Assembly (NCBI RefSeq): GCF_000473245.1
Contig: NC_022524.1
Location: 4,240,501 to 4,304,500, forward strand
Direction: 5' to 3'
DNA: 64,000 nucleotides
From: Bacillus infantis NRRL B-14911
GTDB lineage: Bacteria; Bacillota; Bacilli; Bacillales; Cytobacillaceae
A model generated the notes under the pieces. The model did not search any database. It was not told the origin of the DNA and saw nothing but the letters and a program-made list of their open reading frames with translations. Position 1 is the stretch's first letter. Each line of letters begins with the position of its first letter. Of the stretch, positions 35,237 to 43,378 are shown in pieces. The position numbers and the translations under genes are program-made.

Positions 35237-35906
35237 GTTCACATCCCCTTTTCTGTAATGTTTCATCTATCCAGCTTCGGTCAATCGTTCCATTTTCTAT
35301 CGATTCGAAAATTTCAGATTCTTTTACTTCCTGTGCTTTTACTTTATATAACAATTCTTCAGCATTTTCCTGCGGGATAACAGCGATTCCATCCTCGTCC
35401 CCAATAATCAAATCCCCTGGATTCACACACATTCCATCAATTGATATGGGTACATTTATTTCCCCTGGACCATCTTTATATGGGCCTCGATGGGTAACGC
35501 CGACAGCGTAAACAGGAAAATCCCCTTCTGCAAATGCTTTCGTATCGCGAATGGCCCCATCAATGATAAATCCGGTAATTCCATTGCGTTTTGCAATGCG
35601 GAGCATAATCTCACCAACAATTGCGTTCGTTGTATCCCCGCCTGCGTCAACCACAATTACGTCACCAGGCTCAGCAAGATCAATGGCTTTATGGACCAGT
35701 AAATTATCGCCGGGCCGTGTCTTAACAGTAACAGCTGTTCCTATCAGCTTCCCTTTTTTATGATAAGGCCGAAGCTTTGCCCCAATGGCATGCATACGAT
35801 TCAAATTGTCGCTAATATGAGGGGTTACAACACTTCTATATTGTTCGATTATCTCTTTACTCACCCTATTTTTAATAGGCAGCACACGAAATCCAATATT
35901 GTTCAT
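35214..35906 (-). CDS. RraA-family aldolase/decarboxylase, first copy
   Basis: 230 residues. RraA-fold proteins outside enterobacteria are mostly class II 4-hydroxy-4-methyl-2-oxoglutarate aldolases or oxaloacetate decarboxylases. The active-site pattern is complete: VVDAGGDTTNAIVGEIM, then FIIDGAIRDT (catalytic Arg and Asp) and GDLIIGDEDGIAVIP. It could cleave a branched or linear 2-oxo acid produced by the dehydrogenases. The start ATG follows GGAGGGTCC. Second, more distant copy at 41938. Confidence 0.88.
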   Translation of the reverse strand: MNNIGFRVLPIKNRVSKEIIEQYRSVVTPHISDNLNRMHAIGAKLRPYHKKGKLIGTAVTVKTRPGDNLLVHKAIDLAEPGDVIVVDAGGDTTNAIVGEIMLRIAKRNGITGFIIDGAIRDTKAFAEGDFPVYAVGVTHRGPYKDGPGEINVPISIDGMCVNPGDLIIGDEDGIAVIPQENAEELLYKVKAQEVKESEIFESIENGTIDRSWIDETLQKRGCELESISKI

Positions 35907-35989
35907 TATGGACCCTCCTCAGTTTAGTAGAATGCCCGGGCTAATTAGTTCCGGATTTTATTTCTTATTACCGTTTTATAACTTTTACA

Positions 35990-37012
35990 TTAATAAGATT
36001 TATCAGCACCACAAGACTTCCTTATGATTAAATTAGGTTCTAACGATACAACTTTTTCAGCCATCTGGTCTTCTTTCCCTTCAATTAGATAAATCAACTT
36101 TTTAGCTGCTATAGTGCCCATTTCATACGATGGCTGATTAACCGTAGTAAGCGGGGGATTTAAATGCTTTGCCCAAACTGTTTCATCATAACCAATAAGC
36201 CCCAAATCTTGAGGAACCATAATCTGCTGGCTTTTTATACCTTCCAGGATACTCAGTGTCATCATGTTATTTGTCGAAAAAATTGCATCTGGACGATCAG
36301 GAGAATTAAGTAAACGTTTTACTGCTTCCTCTACTTCTCCAGCTTCTTCCCCAACTATTTGAATAAGAGACTGGTTTACTTTAATACCATTTTTTATAAG
36401 GGCTTGCTTATATCCTTCTAACCGCTCAAGCCTTGGACTTATTTCGGCTGGAGGGTATAAAAATATGGCGATTTTCCTTCTCCCTGTCTGGATGAGATGT
36501 TCAATCGCTACCCTGGCACCTTTAATGTTATCCACTGTAACCATATGAACATCTTGATCATATAGTTTTCGATTCATTAAAATAAATGGAAATTTGTTAT
36601 CTGTTAATTTTTTATAAAGCAATTTATTTTTCAGGGTGGGGTTAATGATTAAGCCATCAAGCTGGTGCATCTGAAGCGAACGGATATGTTCCTCCTCCAG
36701 TTGCCCATCTTCATTTGAGTTACAAATCATCAGGTTATACCCGTAGCTTCTGCAAGTATCTTCAACCCCTTCTAATACACTGGACCAGAATTGATTCTGA
36801 AGTTTTGATAATATAATGCCTATGACATTTGTTTTAGTTGACTTTAAGCTTCTTGCAAGTGCATTGGGTTTATAATCAAGTTCTTCTATTACCTTCAATA
36901 CTTTATTCACTGTCTCTTGTGTGTTTTGTTCGTGATTGCCATTAATAATTCTGGAAACTGTTGATTTGGAAACACTAGCTTTTTTTGCTACATCTGAAAT
37001 TGTAACCTTCAT
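35990..37012 (-). CDS. LacI-family transcriptional regulator
   Basis: 340 residues. An N-terminal helix-turn-helix (ISDVAKKASVSKSTVSRIING) and hinge helix (PNALARSLKS) precede a periplasmic-binding-protein-like ligand domain. It is encoded inside the operon after the permeases and likely controls it. The 13-bp-period GGAAAnCGTTTTT array at 42873-42917 is the best candidate target. The start ATG follows GAGGTAAATACC. Confidence 0.93.
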   Translation of the reverse strand: MKVTISDVAKKASVSKSTVSRIINGNHEQNTQETVNKVLKVIEELDYKPNALARSLKSTKTNVIGIILSKLQNQFWSSVLEGVEDTCRSYGYNLMICNSNEDGQLEEEHIRSLQMHQLDGLIINPTLKNKLLYKKLTDNKFPFILMNRKLYDQDVHMVTVDNIKGARVAIEHLIQTGRRKIAIFLYPPAEISPRLERLEGYKQALIKNGIKVNQSLIQIVGEEAGEVEEAVKRLLNSPDRPDAIFSTNNMMTLSILEGIKSQQIMVPQDLGLIGYDETVWAKHLNPPLTTVNQPSYEMGTIAAKKLIYLIEGKEDQMAEKVVSLEPNLIIRKSCGADKSY

Positions 37013-37095
37013 GGTATTTACCTCATTTCCGCTGATCAGAAATACATTTTAAAGTATTAATACACGTATTTATAATTCATACGTTAGTAATGATC

Positions 37096-37995
37096 TTATC
37101 CTTTCACTCCGCCAGCTGTTATTCCTTCAATCAAATACTTTTGGAAGAAAATGAAGATAATAAACAGCGGAATAAGAGATAGTGTTGACATTGCAAACAA
37201 TGCCCCCCATGAATTTTGGCCCATTGCATCCAAGAACATTCTCAGTCCTAATGCAACAGTGTATAATTTAATATCACTTAAATAGAGAAGCTGACTAAAG
37301 AAATCATTCCATGTCCATATGAACGTAAAGATAACTGTTGTTATAACTGCAGGTAATGCAAGAGGCATGATCAAAGTGTAAAACATTCGAATCGGGCCAC
37401 AGCCATCCATTTTTGCAGCTTCATCCAACTCCTTTGGAATAGAGCGGATAAATTGAACCATCAGGAAAATAAAGAATCCGTCAACAGCTAAGAACTTAGG
37501 TAAAATTAACGGGATATAGGTGTTGATCCATTCCAGCTTGTTGAACATGATATATTGGGGGATTACTGTAACATGAAATGGAAGCATCATGGTAACCAGC
37601 ATTACTCCGAATAGAACCTTTTTAAACTTGAAATCAAGTCTTGCGAAGGCGTATGCAGCCATTGAACAAGAAAAAACTGTACCAATCGTACAAAAGATAA
37701 CTAAGATAAAAGTGTTTAAAAAGAATCTTCCAAAAGAAACCCCTGATAATCCCGTCCATCCTTCTATATAGTTATCGAAATTAAAGTTTGTAGGTAAAAA
37801 AGAAACTCCTTTAAAAATTTCTGTTGGTTCTTTAAACGAACTGCTGACCATCCACAAAAGGGGGTATAACATGACTAAGCCAATTGCTATTATAATGACA
37901 TGCAATAGCAGTTTCTTTGGCTGAAACTTCTTTTTGCTAATTTGGTTAAATTCTGCGGCACTCTGAATCGATTCAGCTGCTCTGCTCGTCTCCAT
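37096..37995 (-). CDS. Carbohydrate ABC transporter permease, MalG type
   Basis: 299 residues, six predicted transmembrane helices, with EAA loop LDEAAKMDGCGPIRMFYTLIMP. It ends EGITAGGVKG. The ATG at 37995 follows AGAGGTGA and lies 12 bp after the partner permease stop; the ATG at 38028 would overlap that gene and has no ribosome binding site. Confidence 0.92.
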   Translation of the reverse strand: METSRAAESIQSAAEFNQISKKKFQPKKLLLHVIIIAIGLVMLYPLLWMVSSSFKEPTEIFKGVSFLPTNFNFDNYIEGWTGLSGVSFGRFFLNTFILVIFCTIGTVFSCSMAAYAFARLDFKFKKVLFGVMLVTMMLPFHVTVIPQYIMFNKLEWINTYIPLILPKFLAVDGFFIFLMVQFIRSIPKELDEAAKMDGCGPIRMFYTLIMPLALPAVITTVIFTFIWTWNDFFSQLLYLSDIKLYTVALGLRMFLDAMGQNSWGALFAMSTLSLIPLFIIFIFFQKYLIEGITAGGVKG

Positions 37996-38006
37996 CCCAT
38001 TCACCT

Positions 38007-38897
38007 CTATTCTTGGTAATACACCCATTTTTTAGATGAAATAAATACAATTGCTGTCACAACTGAAATACAGGCTAACAAAAACCACGCCATTGCAGAT
38101 GCATAGCCCATCTGAAATTGAGTAAAGCCCTTCTGATAGAGATACAGTGTGTAGAATAATGTTGAATCAAGCGGCCCGCCTTTGCCTCCACTTACGATAT
38201 ATGCAGGAGTAAACGCCTGGAACGCACTAATTATTTGCATAACAAGATTAAAGAAGATGATTGGTGTGATTAATGGGAGTGTAATACTAAAGAACTGTTT
38301 TACTGGCCCGGCACCATCAATGAGAGAAGATTCGTATAGTTCAACAGGCACTTGCTTTAATCCTGCCAAAAATATAACCATCGGTGCTCCGAATTGCCAA
38401 ATAGTCAAAATAATCAGCGTGTAAAGTGCTGTATCAGGAGAAGATATCCAGTTCTGCCCCTCAATGCCAACCAGTGCTAAAACCTTATTTATTAATCCTT
38501 CGCCGCCGAATAACTGCCTCCATAGCAATGCAATAGCAACACTGCCGCCAAATAATGATGGAACATAATAAATCGCCCGGTAAACCTGCAGTCCTTTTAA
38601 ACCACGATTCAATAGTACTGCAACACCTAATGCAAACGCTAATTGTAATGGAACCCCTAAAAATACATAGATCAATGTTACCTTCACACTTTTTAGCCAC
38701 TTAGCATCATTAAACATTTCGATGTAATTCGATAAACCAATCCATTCGGGCGCTGTGAACATATCATAACTAGTAAATGAAAAATATAGTGATGCAGCCA
38801 TTGGTATAACACTTAATCCTATTAACCCAATCAGCCAAGGTGTTAAAAAAAAATATCCTACCCAATTCTTCTGCCAGCTGCGTTTCAGCGATTGCAT
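38007..38897 (-). CDS. Carbohydrate ABC transporter permease, MalF type
   Basis: 296 residues, six predicted transmembrane helices, with EAA loop LYESSLIDGAGPVKQFFSITLP. The ATG at 38897 follows GAGGGGG by 5 nt; that ribosome binding site is part of the hairpin at 38904-38925, so translation may be limited. Longer upstream starts (38915, 38978) lack ribosome binding sites. Confidence 0.92.
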   Translation of the reverse strand: MQSLKRSWQKNWVGYFFLTPWLIGLIGLSVIPMAASLYFSFTSYDMFTAPEWIGLSNYIEMFNDAKWLKSVKVTLIYVFLGVPLQLAFALGVAVLLNRGLKGLQVYRAIYYVPSLFGGSVAIALLWRQLFGGEGLINKVLALVGIEGQNWISSPDTALYTLIILTIWQFGAPMVIFLAGLKQVPVELYESSLIDGAGPVKQFFSITLPLITPIIFFNLVMQIISAFQAFTPAYIVSGGKGGPLDSTLFYTLYLYQKGFTQFQMGYASAMAWFLLACISVVTAIVFISSKKWVYYQE

Positions 38898-38903
38898 ACA
38901 AAC

Positions 38904-38925
38904 CCCCTCTTTCATGAATGAGGGG
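38904..38925 (-). promoter_or_regulatory. Hairpin masking the ribosome binding site of the MalF-type permease
   Basis: A 22-bp palindrome with a single mismatched pair (CCCCTC outer arms, TTCATGAA core). Its 3' arm on the minus strand contains GAGGGG, the ribosome binding site of the gene starting at 38897. Confidence 0.65.
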
Positions 38926-38990
38926 CGACCTATTCTTTGATCTTCTAATAGATCTATCAATCCAGGCAGCCCGCTCATTTTTTTCTAGGT

Positions 38991-40292
38991 TTATTTCAAG
39001 ATACTTTCAGCTAATTCAATAAAATCCTCTGCTGCCTGTTCAACTGTTTTTTCCCCGAAGCTAATGGCACTGGCATTATCTGCAAATGCCTGTTCAACCT
39101 CATTTACACCAAGAGGAGCATATGCTGCAGGTCTTGCATACTTGACAGTCTCCTGAATATAGTCAACCGCTCTTTGCTGTGCCGGTTCTAATAATGGTTT
39201 TACGAAATCCTGCATTTCTGTCGAACCTGGAGCACCTTGCTCTACTTTAAATAGCTCCAAGGCTTTTTCTTCATTTACAAAGAAATCAATAAACTTTGCC
39301 GCTTCATCAGGATGTTTTGATTTCTCTGTGATGCTCAGGTAGGCACCTTCGATATATTCTCCTGATTCACCGCCAGCTTTTTGCGGCATTCTTACTATCC
39401 TAATTTCACCTTCATCAAATTGCTCCTGATAAAGGTGAATTTGGTTAGCAGGAATCTGCTGTAAGCCTGTTTTACCTGAGACAAATAGGTTTTGCTCAAG
39501 TGGGGCACTTTCATATTCAGTCATTGTTTCAGCATCGGGAATCAAATTTTCTTTTCTCAGCTTATCCCACATTGACCACCATTCAACAACTTCCTCTTTA
39601 CCGAAAGCGATTTTTCCTTCATCGTTAAATAGATCTTTTCCGCTTTGACGCAGGAAATACCGGAATACTGGCTGAAGCTGGCCTCCGCTCATATTAGCAG
39701 CTCCCCAGATCTCTCCGTTTGATGCTTCATGGATTTCTGCCACTTTATCAACGAAATCATCATACGTCCAATTTGCGTCTGGATAATCAATTCCCAGTTT
39801 GTCAAATAAAGCAGTATTATAAGCCCAGCCTGGCATAGTGACACCCTTGGCTACCATAAACAAATCCTCTCCGACTTTGCCGCTATCAATAGTAGTCTGA
39901 GGGAAGTTCTCTAAATTTATCTTTCCAGAATCCACTTGGTCCTTTAAGTTTAGCAGTGCATTTCTTCGGGCATAATCAGAAACATAGAATTGGTGCATGC
40001 TTACAACATCCGGTGCATTTCCGCCGGCAACTTGAGTAGCTAATCGATCCCAATAATCATTCCAGCCGCCGAATTCACGTTTCACCGTAATATTGGGATT
40101 TTCTTTTTCAAAGCGATCTACAATTGCATTGTAAATTTCATTGCGCTTTGTATCTCCCCACCAAGAGAAGCGGATTTCTACCTTTTCACCAGAATTACTG
40201 CCGTCTGATGATGATTTTTCTCCGCCTGAACAGCCGGATAAAACCAGAAAAGCAGATACAACCAAAAATAACAACGCTTTCATTTTAACCAT
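38991..40292 (-). CDS. Carbohydrate ABC transporter substrate-binding lipoprotein
   Basis: 433 residues. The lipoprotein signal ends FLVLSGC. It is a family 1 extracellular solute-binding protein (EIRFSWWGDTKRNEIYNAIV start, GKTGLQQIPANQ region). Three in-frame ATGs cluster at the start; the one at 40292 is about 6 nt after GGGGGA, which fits best. The ligand is unknown, probably a sugar acid or polyol in view of the catabolic genes. Confidence 0.92.
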   Translation of the reverse strand: MVKMKALLFLVVSAFLVLSGCSGGEKSSSDGSNSGEKVEIRFSWWGDTKRNEIYNAIVDRFEKENPNITVKREFGGWNDYWDRLATQVAGGNAPDVVSMHQFYVSDYARRNALLNLKDQVDSGKINLENFPQTTIDSGKVGEDLFMVAKGVTMPGWAYNTALFDKLGIDYPDANWTYDDFVDKVAEIHEASNGEIWGAANMSGGQLQPVFRYFLRQSGKDLFNDEGKIAFGKEEVVEWWSMWDKLRKENLIPDAETMTEYESAPLEQNLFVSGKTGLQQIPANQIHLYQEQFDEGEIRIVRMPQKAGGESGEYIEGAYLSITEKSKHPDEAAKFIDFFVNEEKALELFKVEQGAPGSTEMQDFVKPLLEPAQQRAVDYIQETVKYARPAAYAPLGVNEVEQAFADNASAISFGEKTVEQAAEDFIELAESILK

Positions 40293-40391
40293 TTTCATTC
40301 CCCCATTAGTAATTGGGTTGCCCCGAATGTTGATCATGTTATATTTGCAGGCTATTATTAAATTTTTATGACTCAATGAATCTTGCTCTAC

Positions 40392-40859
40392 TTAATCTGC
40401 ATTGAATTCACGGCTGGATCTCAGCTCAAGTTGTTCCAGTTTCTCTACTCTTCGCAATAAATGTTCTTCCGGGCTGAAAATAGCATTCACAAAAGACTTT
40501 ATCAAATCCTCAGCAAGCCACGGGCCGATGATTTGTGCTCCTATACACATGACATTTACATTGTCATGTTCAACAGACTGGTGGGCTGAATGAATATCAT
40601 GGCAAACCGCGGCCCGTATACCATTTATCTTATTAGATGCTATTGCTGCCCCCACACCTGTACCACAAAATAAGATACCTCTTTCTGATTTTCCAGAACG
40701 GACAGCATCACAGACCTCTCTTGAAATGTCCGGAAAATCCACTGTTTCGCCGGAATAACAGCCATAATCCACAACATCACAACCAATGGTTTTAAAAAAA
40801 GGCAATAATGCATTTTTCATTTCAAAACCACAATGATCGCTTCCAATTGCAATATGCAT
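40392..40859 (-). CDS. RpiB/LacAB-family sugar-phosphate isomerase
   Basis: 155 residues. The RpiB-type motifs are IGSDHCGFEMK at the N-terminus, the catalytic Cys and anion hole in ILFCGTGVGAAIASNK, and AAVCHDIHSAHQSVEHDNVNVM. Relatives isomerise ribose-5-, allose-6-, galactose-6- or tetrulose phosphates. The CHD-H and short C-terminus resemble tetrose/pentose phosphate isomerases, but the exact substrate is uncertain. No dedicated kinase is in the operon to make a phosphorylated substrate. The start ATG follows TAGGAGA. Confidence 0.88.
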   Translation of the reverse strand: MHIAIGSDHCGFEMKNALLPFFKTIGCDVVDYGCYSGETVDFPDISREVCDAVRSGKSERGILFCGTGVGAAIASNKINGIRAAVCHDIHSAHQSVEHDNVNVMCIGAQIIGPWLAEDLIKSFVNAIFSPEEHLLRRVEKLEQLELRSSREFNAD

Positions 40860-40891
40860 CCTATATCTCCTATCAGATTAAAATATCCTCT

Positions 40892-41755
40892 TCAGGATGA
40901 AAGTGAGGATCTGCCAACTGCTGAGAAATCTTTATCACCAGCGTCTTTTTCGGACTGTTTAAATAGATCAAGTACATAATTTGCGAGCGGCAGCTGCTTG
41001 CCGTTCCCTTCATTTACAGCAATTTGGATATCTTTTTTCATAAGATTCAGCTTAAAGCCCGGCGTGAAATCTCTTCTTATAAGACCATCCATTTTATTTT
41101 CCAGCATCCATGAATTTCCTGAACTGCTGCCAACAACCGCCTTAAGCTTATCCATATCAATTTCAAGCTTCTCTGCCAGCGCAACAGCCTCTGCGGCGGC
41201 AGCCATGTGAATGCCTGCTAACATTTGATTTATTGCCTTAATCGCTTTTCCGTCTCCCACTGAACCAACCAAATAAATATTTGTAGCCATTGATTCTAGT
41301 ACCGGCCTTAATCTTTCAAGAACGTCAGCATCCCCGCCAGCCATGACTGTTAATGTGCCATTTTCTGCACCGGCTGTACCGCCGCTTACTGGACCATCCA
41401 AAACAGGTATTCCTTTTTGCTGATAAGCAGCGTGGACCTTTTTCATCATTTCCGGAGATCCTGATGTCATTTCAATCAAAAACTGACCGGGATTAAGCAC
41501 ATTAAGGACCTCTTCTGATAATAAAACACTTTCCATTTCCTTATCCGCAGGCAAAATACTGATTATAACTTCAGAATTCGATACAACATCAGCAGCGGAA
41601 GAATGTTCAACTGCACCCATAGAAGTTAATTCTTCTACAGGCTTACGATTGTTATGTGCAGTTATATGGAGATCATAACCATTTTTTTGAAGATTTTTAG
41701 CCATTGGAAGACCCATTGCTCCAAGCCCAATAAATCCAACACGTTTATTTTTCAC
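40892..41755 (-). CDS. 3-hydroxyisobutyrate dehydrogenase family oxidoreductase (GarR/LtnD-like)
   Basis: 287 residues. The N-terminal NAD(P) site is GFIGLGAMGLPMAKNL; the substrate loop DGPVSGGTAGAENGTLTVM and the catalytic Lys in GKAIKAINQ follow. The family includes tartronate semialdehyde reductase and threonate/erythronate dehydrogenases, both plausible in a sugar-acid operon. The start is GTG 41755 after GAGGGGA. It is separated from RraA-2 by 182 bp that contain a long hairpin. Confidence 0.9.
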   Translation of the reverse strand: MKNKRVGFIGLGAMGLPMAKNLQKNGYDLHITAHNNRKPVEELTSMGAVEHSSAADVVSNSEVIISILPADKEMESVLLSEEVLNVLNPGQFLIEMTSGSPEMMKKVHAAYQQKGIPVLDGPVSGGTAGAENGTLTVMAGGDADVLERLRPVLESMATNIYLVGSVGDGKAIKAINQMLAGIHMAAAAEAVALAEKLEIDMDKLKAVVGSSSGNSWMLENKMDGLIRRDFTPGFKLNLMKKDIQIAVNEGNGKQLPLANYVLDLFKQSEKDAGDKDFSAVGRSSLSS

Positions 41756-41861
41756 TTTTCATTCCCCTCTCAGAAGATTGAATTTTCAAATATTAAAGGA
41801 TGTACCTCTGTTGTTTTTTTTATAAAAACACTTTATGATATTTGTATAGTATAGTTTTGAA

Positions 41862-41904
41862 GCCGATTTAAAAAAGTTGTTTTCATACCACTTTTTTAAT
41901 CGGC
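41862..41904. promoter_or_regulatory. Long hairpin between RraA-2 and the HIBADH-family gene
   Basis: GCCGATTTAAAAAAGT pairs with ACTTTTTTAATCGGC apart from one bulged base. A T-run (CCCTTTTTATA) follows on the plus strand, not the minus strand, so it is not an ordinary terminator for this operon. It may be a processing or stabilising element. Confidence 0.5.
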
Positions 41905-41937
41905 CCTTTTTATATAATGCCTGATAAAGATTACTGA

Positions 41938-42669
41938 TTAACCTTCATCTGAAACTGTTTCATCTAGTTCCCAGCCAAGGTTTTTATAATGCTTCCCTCT
42001 GCTCTTTTTATCATTCGATAGCTCCTGATGAGCATATTTCGCAACTTCTTTAGCTAACTTTTGAGGAACCGCCACAATACCATCACCATCTGCAACTATT
42101 ACATCCCCCGGGTAAATTGCAACTCCGCCGATAGCTACCGGAATATCCTTTGAATCAAAGCGGATGCGTGTTTGATTCATTCCTTGTGAAGTAAATTCAG
42201 ACCAAACCGGAATCCCTTGCAGAATACATTCATCTGTATCCCTTATTCCTCCCCCGTTCAAGAGATAACCTTCTACACCTCTTGCTTTAAAGTCCAGAGT
42301 ATTATCAGAACCAAGAAGGCCTACATCAACACCACTCATATCCAGGACAACAAAGTCGCCTTCCTCAATATCTTCCTTCCAAGGGTAATTACCCACTTCA
42401 TTGTAGTACCAGCCAACCCATTTTGAATATTCCTCTCCAGTAACTCTTGGATTTGGACCTTCAAAAGGTAAATAGCGGGCAGTGCGGGCAATTCCAACAG
42501 CTCTTGTACGGAATAATGGTTTGAATTTATGATTCACCGTTCCATAACCTTGCATCCCTACCCAATCTAATCCATCACGAACATCACAGACTCGTAAATC
42601 TTTATACAGCTCCAGGATTTCTGCACGATCAATTGTTTTTTCATTTCTTACTGTTTGATCTGTTGACAT
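41938..42669 (-). CDS. RraA-family aldolase/decarboxylase, second copy
   Basis: 243 residues, first gene of the operon. The RraA core is present: GVDVGLLGSDNT, LLNGGGIRDTDEC (Arg and Asp), and GDVIVADGDGIVAVPQ. It differs from the first copy by an insertion (WVGWYYNEVGNYPWKED, about residues 87-103) that would border the active site and may set a different substrate. The start ATG follows AAGGGAGAG. A cre-like box lies about 95 bp upstream. Confidence 0.88.
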   Translation of the reverse strand: MSTDQTVRNEKTIDRAEILELYKDLRVCDVRDGLDWVGMQGYGTVNHKFKPLFRTRAVGIARTARYLPFEGPNPRVTGEEYSKWVGWYYNEVGNYPWKEDIEEGDFVVLDMSGVDVGLLGSDNTLDFKARGVEGYLLNGGGIRDTDECILQGIPVWSEFTSQGMNQTRIRFDSKDIPVAIGGVAIYPGDVIVADGDGIVAVPQKLAKEVAKYAHQELSNDKKSRGKHYKNLGWELDETVSDEG

Positions 42670-42760
42670 TTAGTTCTCTCCCTTTGTTTTAATATTTTTA
42701 AAGCTGCCATTTTCTTTAGCAACGTGTTACTTTGTTCGAAAGAGAATTCACCTCCTTAAA

Positions 42761-42774
42761 AGAAAGCGCTTTAA
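42761..42774. promoter_or_regulatory. Catabolite-responsive element (cre)-like box
   Basis: AGAAAGCGCTTTAA, close to the CcpA consensus TGAAAGCGCTTTCA, about 92 bp upstream of the first gene of the sugar-acid operon. It suggests repression when preferred sugars are present. Confidence 0.6.
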
Positions 42775-42788
42775 AAATTTACTTTTTT

Positions 42789-42810
42789 AATAAATGCTTG
42801 CGCATTTATT
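42789..42810. promoter_or_regulatory. Small hairpin in the sugar-acid operon leader
   Basis: AATAAATGC and GCATTTATT form a perfect 9-bp inverted repeat with a 4-nt loop. No T-run follows on the minus strand. It may be an operator or leader structure. Confidence 0.4.
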
Positions 42811-42872
42811 AGCTTACTGGCAGAGTTGAAAGTTCTTTAGAAGGCATATAAACGGAAGGAAGAATGGGGCTG

Positions 42873-42917
42873 AACGATTTTGGAAATCGTTTTTGGAAAC
42901 CGTTTTTGGAAACCGTT
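42873..42917. promoter_or_regulatory. Tandem operator-like array with 13-bp period
   Basis: GGAAATCG at 42882, GGAAACCG at 42895 and GGAAACCG at 42908, each followed by TTT or TTA, repeat at exactly 13 bp. The first is also part of AACGATTT-TGG-AAATCGTT. The CG-centred AAAnCGTTT cores resemble LacI-family half-sites, so the operon's LacI regulator is the likely binder. Confidence 0.6.
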
Positions 42918-43155
42918 ACCCTACAATCTAAACAATACATATCAAGCAGAATTTAGTCAATTAATTTTTTTAATTTTCAAAACAATATAAATAGTTTTAT
43001 TTTTCAAATAAAGTATTCCTCTATACTTTGTTTAGATCTTTGATTTTGCTTTCCTTTTATAGCAAAAAGTCTAAAGCTATTATAATGAGATTTAATTATT
43101 ACAATATATTAATATTTTTTTTGAAAAAATATTGATCATCCTACAGAAAACGATA

Positions 43156-43187
43156 AAAAAATCTGACGAAGCTTCGTCAGATTTTTT
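43156..43187. terminator. Perfect 32-bp bidirectional terminator
   Basis: AAAAAATCTGACGAAG followed directly by its exact complement CTTCGTCAGATTTTTT. It can terminate transcription from either side. It lies downstream of the nanE operon as a second stop after 43285-43310. Confidence 0.9.
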
Positions 43188-43284
43188 GCTGCTAATTAAA
43201 CATTGATTAAGTTTTTTACACCGTCTCAGCTAATTCACAACCCAGTTTCCTTCATAGTCAAGTGGTTCCAGACACCACCAGAAG

Positions 43285-43310
43285 AAAAAAAGAGTAAAGT
43301 TTCTCACTCT
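43285..43310 (-). terminator. Weak terminator downstream of nanE
   Basis: An AGAGT/ACTCT stem followed on the minus strand by TTTTTTTC. It is in the same position relative to the repeat as the terminator at 30215-30248 and similar in sequence. Confidence 0.55.
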
Positions 43311-43312
43311 CT

Positions 43313-43378
43313 GTGAAACTATTAATGTGAAACAAGATTTTTCGGGAGGTGCCTGTCACCGCTATGGTGCCTGTCACC
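43313..43378 (+). repeat. Dispersed repeat family A, copy 10, plus an extra terminal box
   Basis: A full unit at 43313-43360 followed 5 bp later by a second isolated GGTGCCTGTCACC box (43366-43378). The extra box holds TCA (43374-43376), the stop codon of nanE, preceded by AGG (Arg). Confidence 0.85.

Larger units (their letters stand above)
42670..43155. other. Gene-free regulatory region upstream of the sugar-acid operon
   Basis: No credible gene in the 700 bp between 42669 and 43374. It holds, from left to right, a cre-like box, a 9-bp hairpin, a 13-bp-period operator-like array and two terminators. The segment 42918-43155 is strongly AT-rich and otherwise featureless. An AAGGAGGTG sequence on the minus strand at about 42749-42760 looks like a ribosome binding site but has no start codon behind it. 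Confidence 0.6.

Noticed and set aside
42749-42760. AAGGAGGTG on the minus strand as evidence of a leader-peptide gene
   Set aside because: No ATG, GTG or TTG at workable spacing opens a frame after it.
43156-43187. Perfect 32-bp palindrome considered as a recombination or attachment site
   Set aside because: A-run and T-run at the ends make it a standard bidirectional terminator, and no integrase or duplicated target is nearby.
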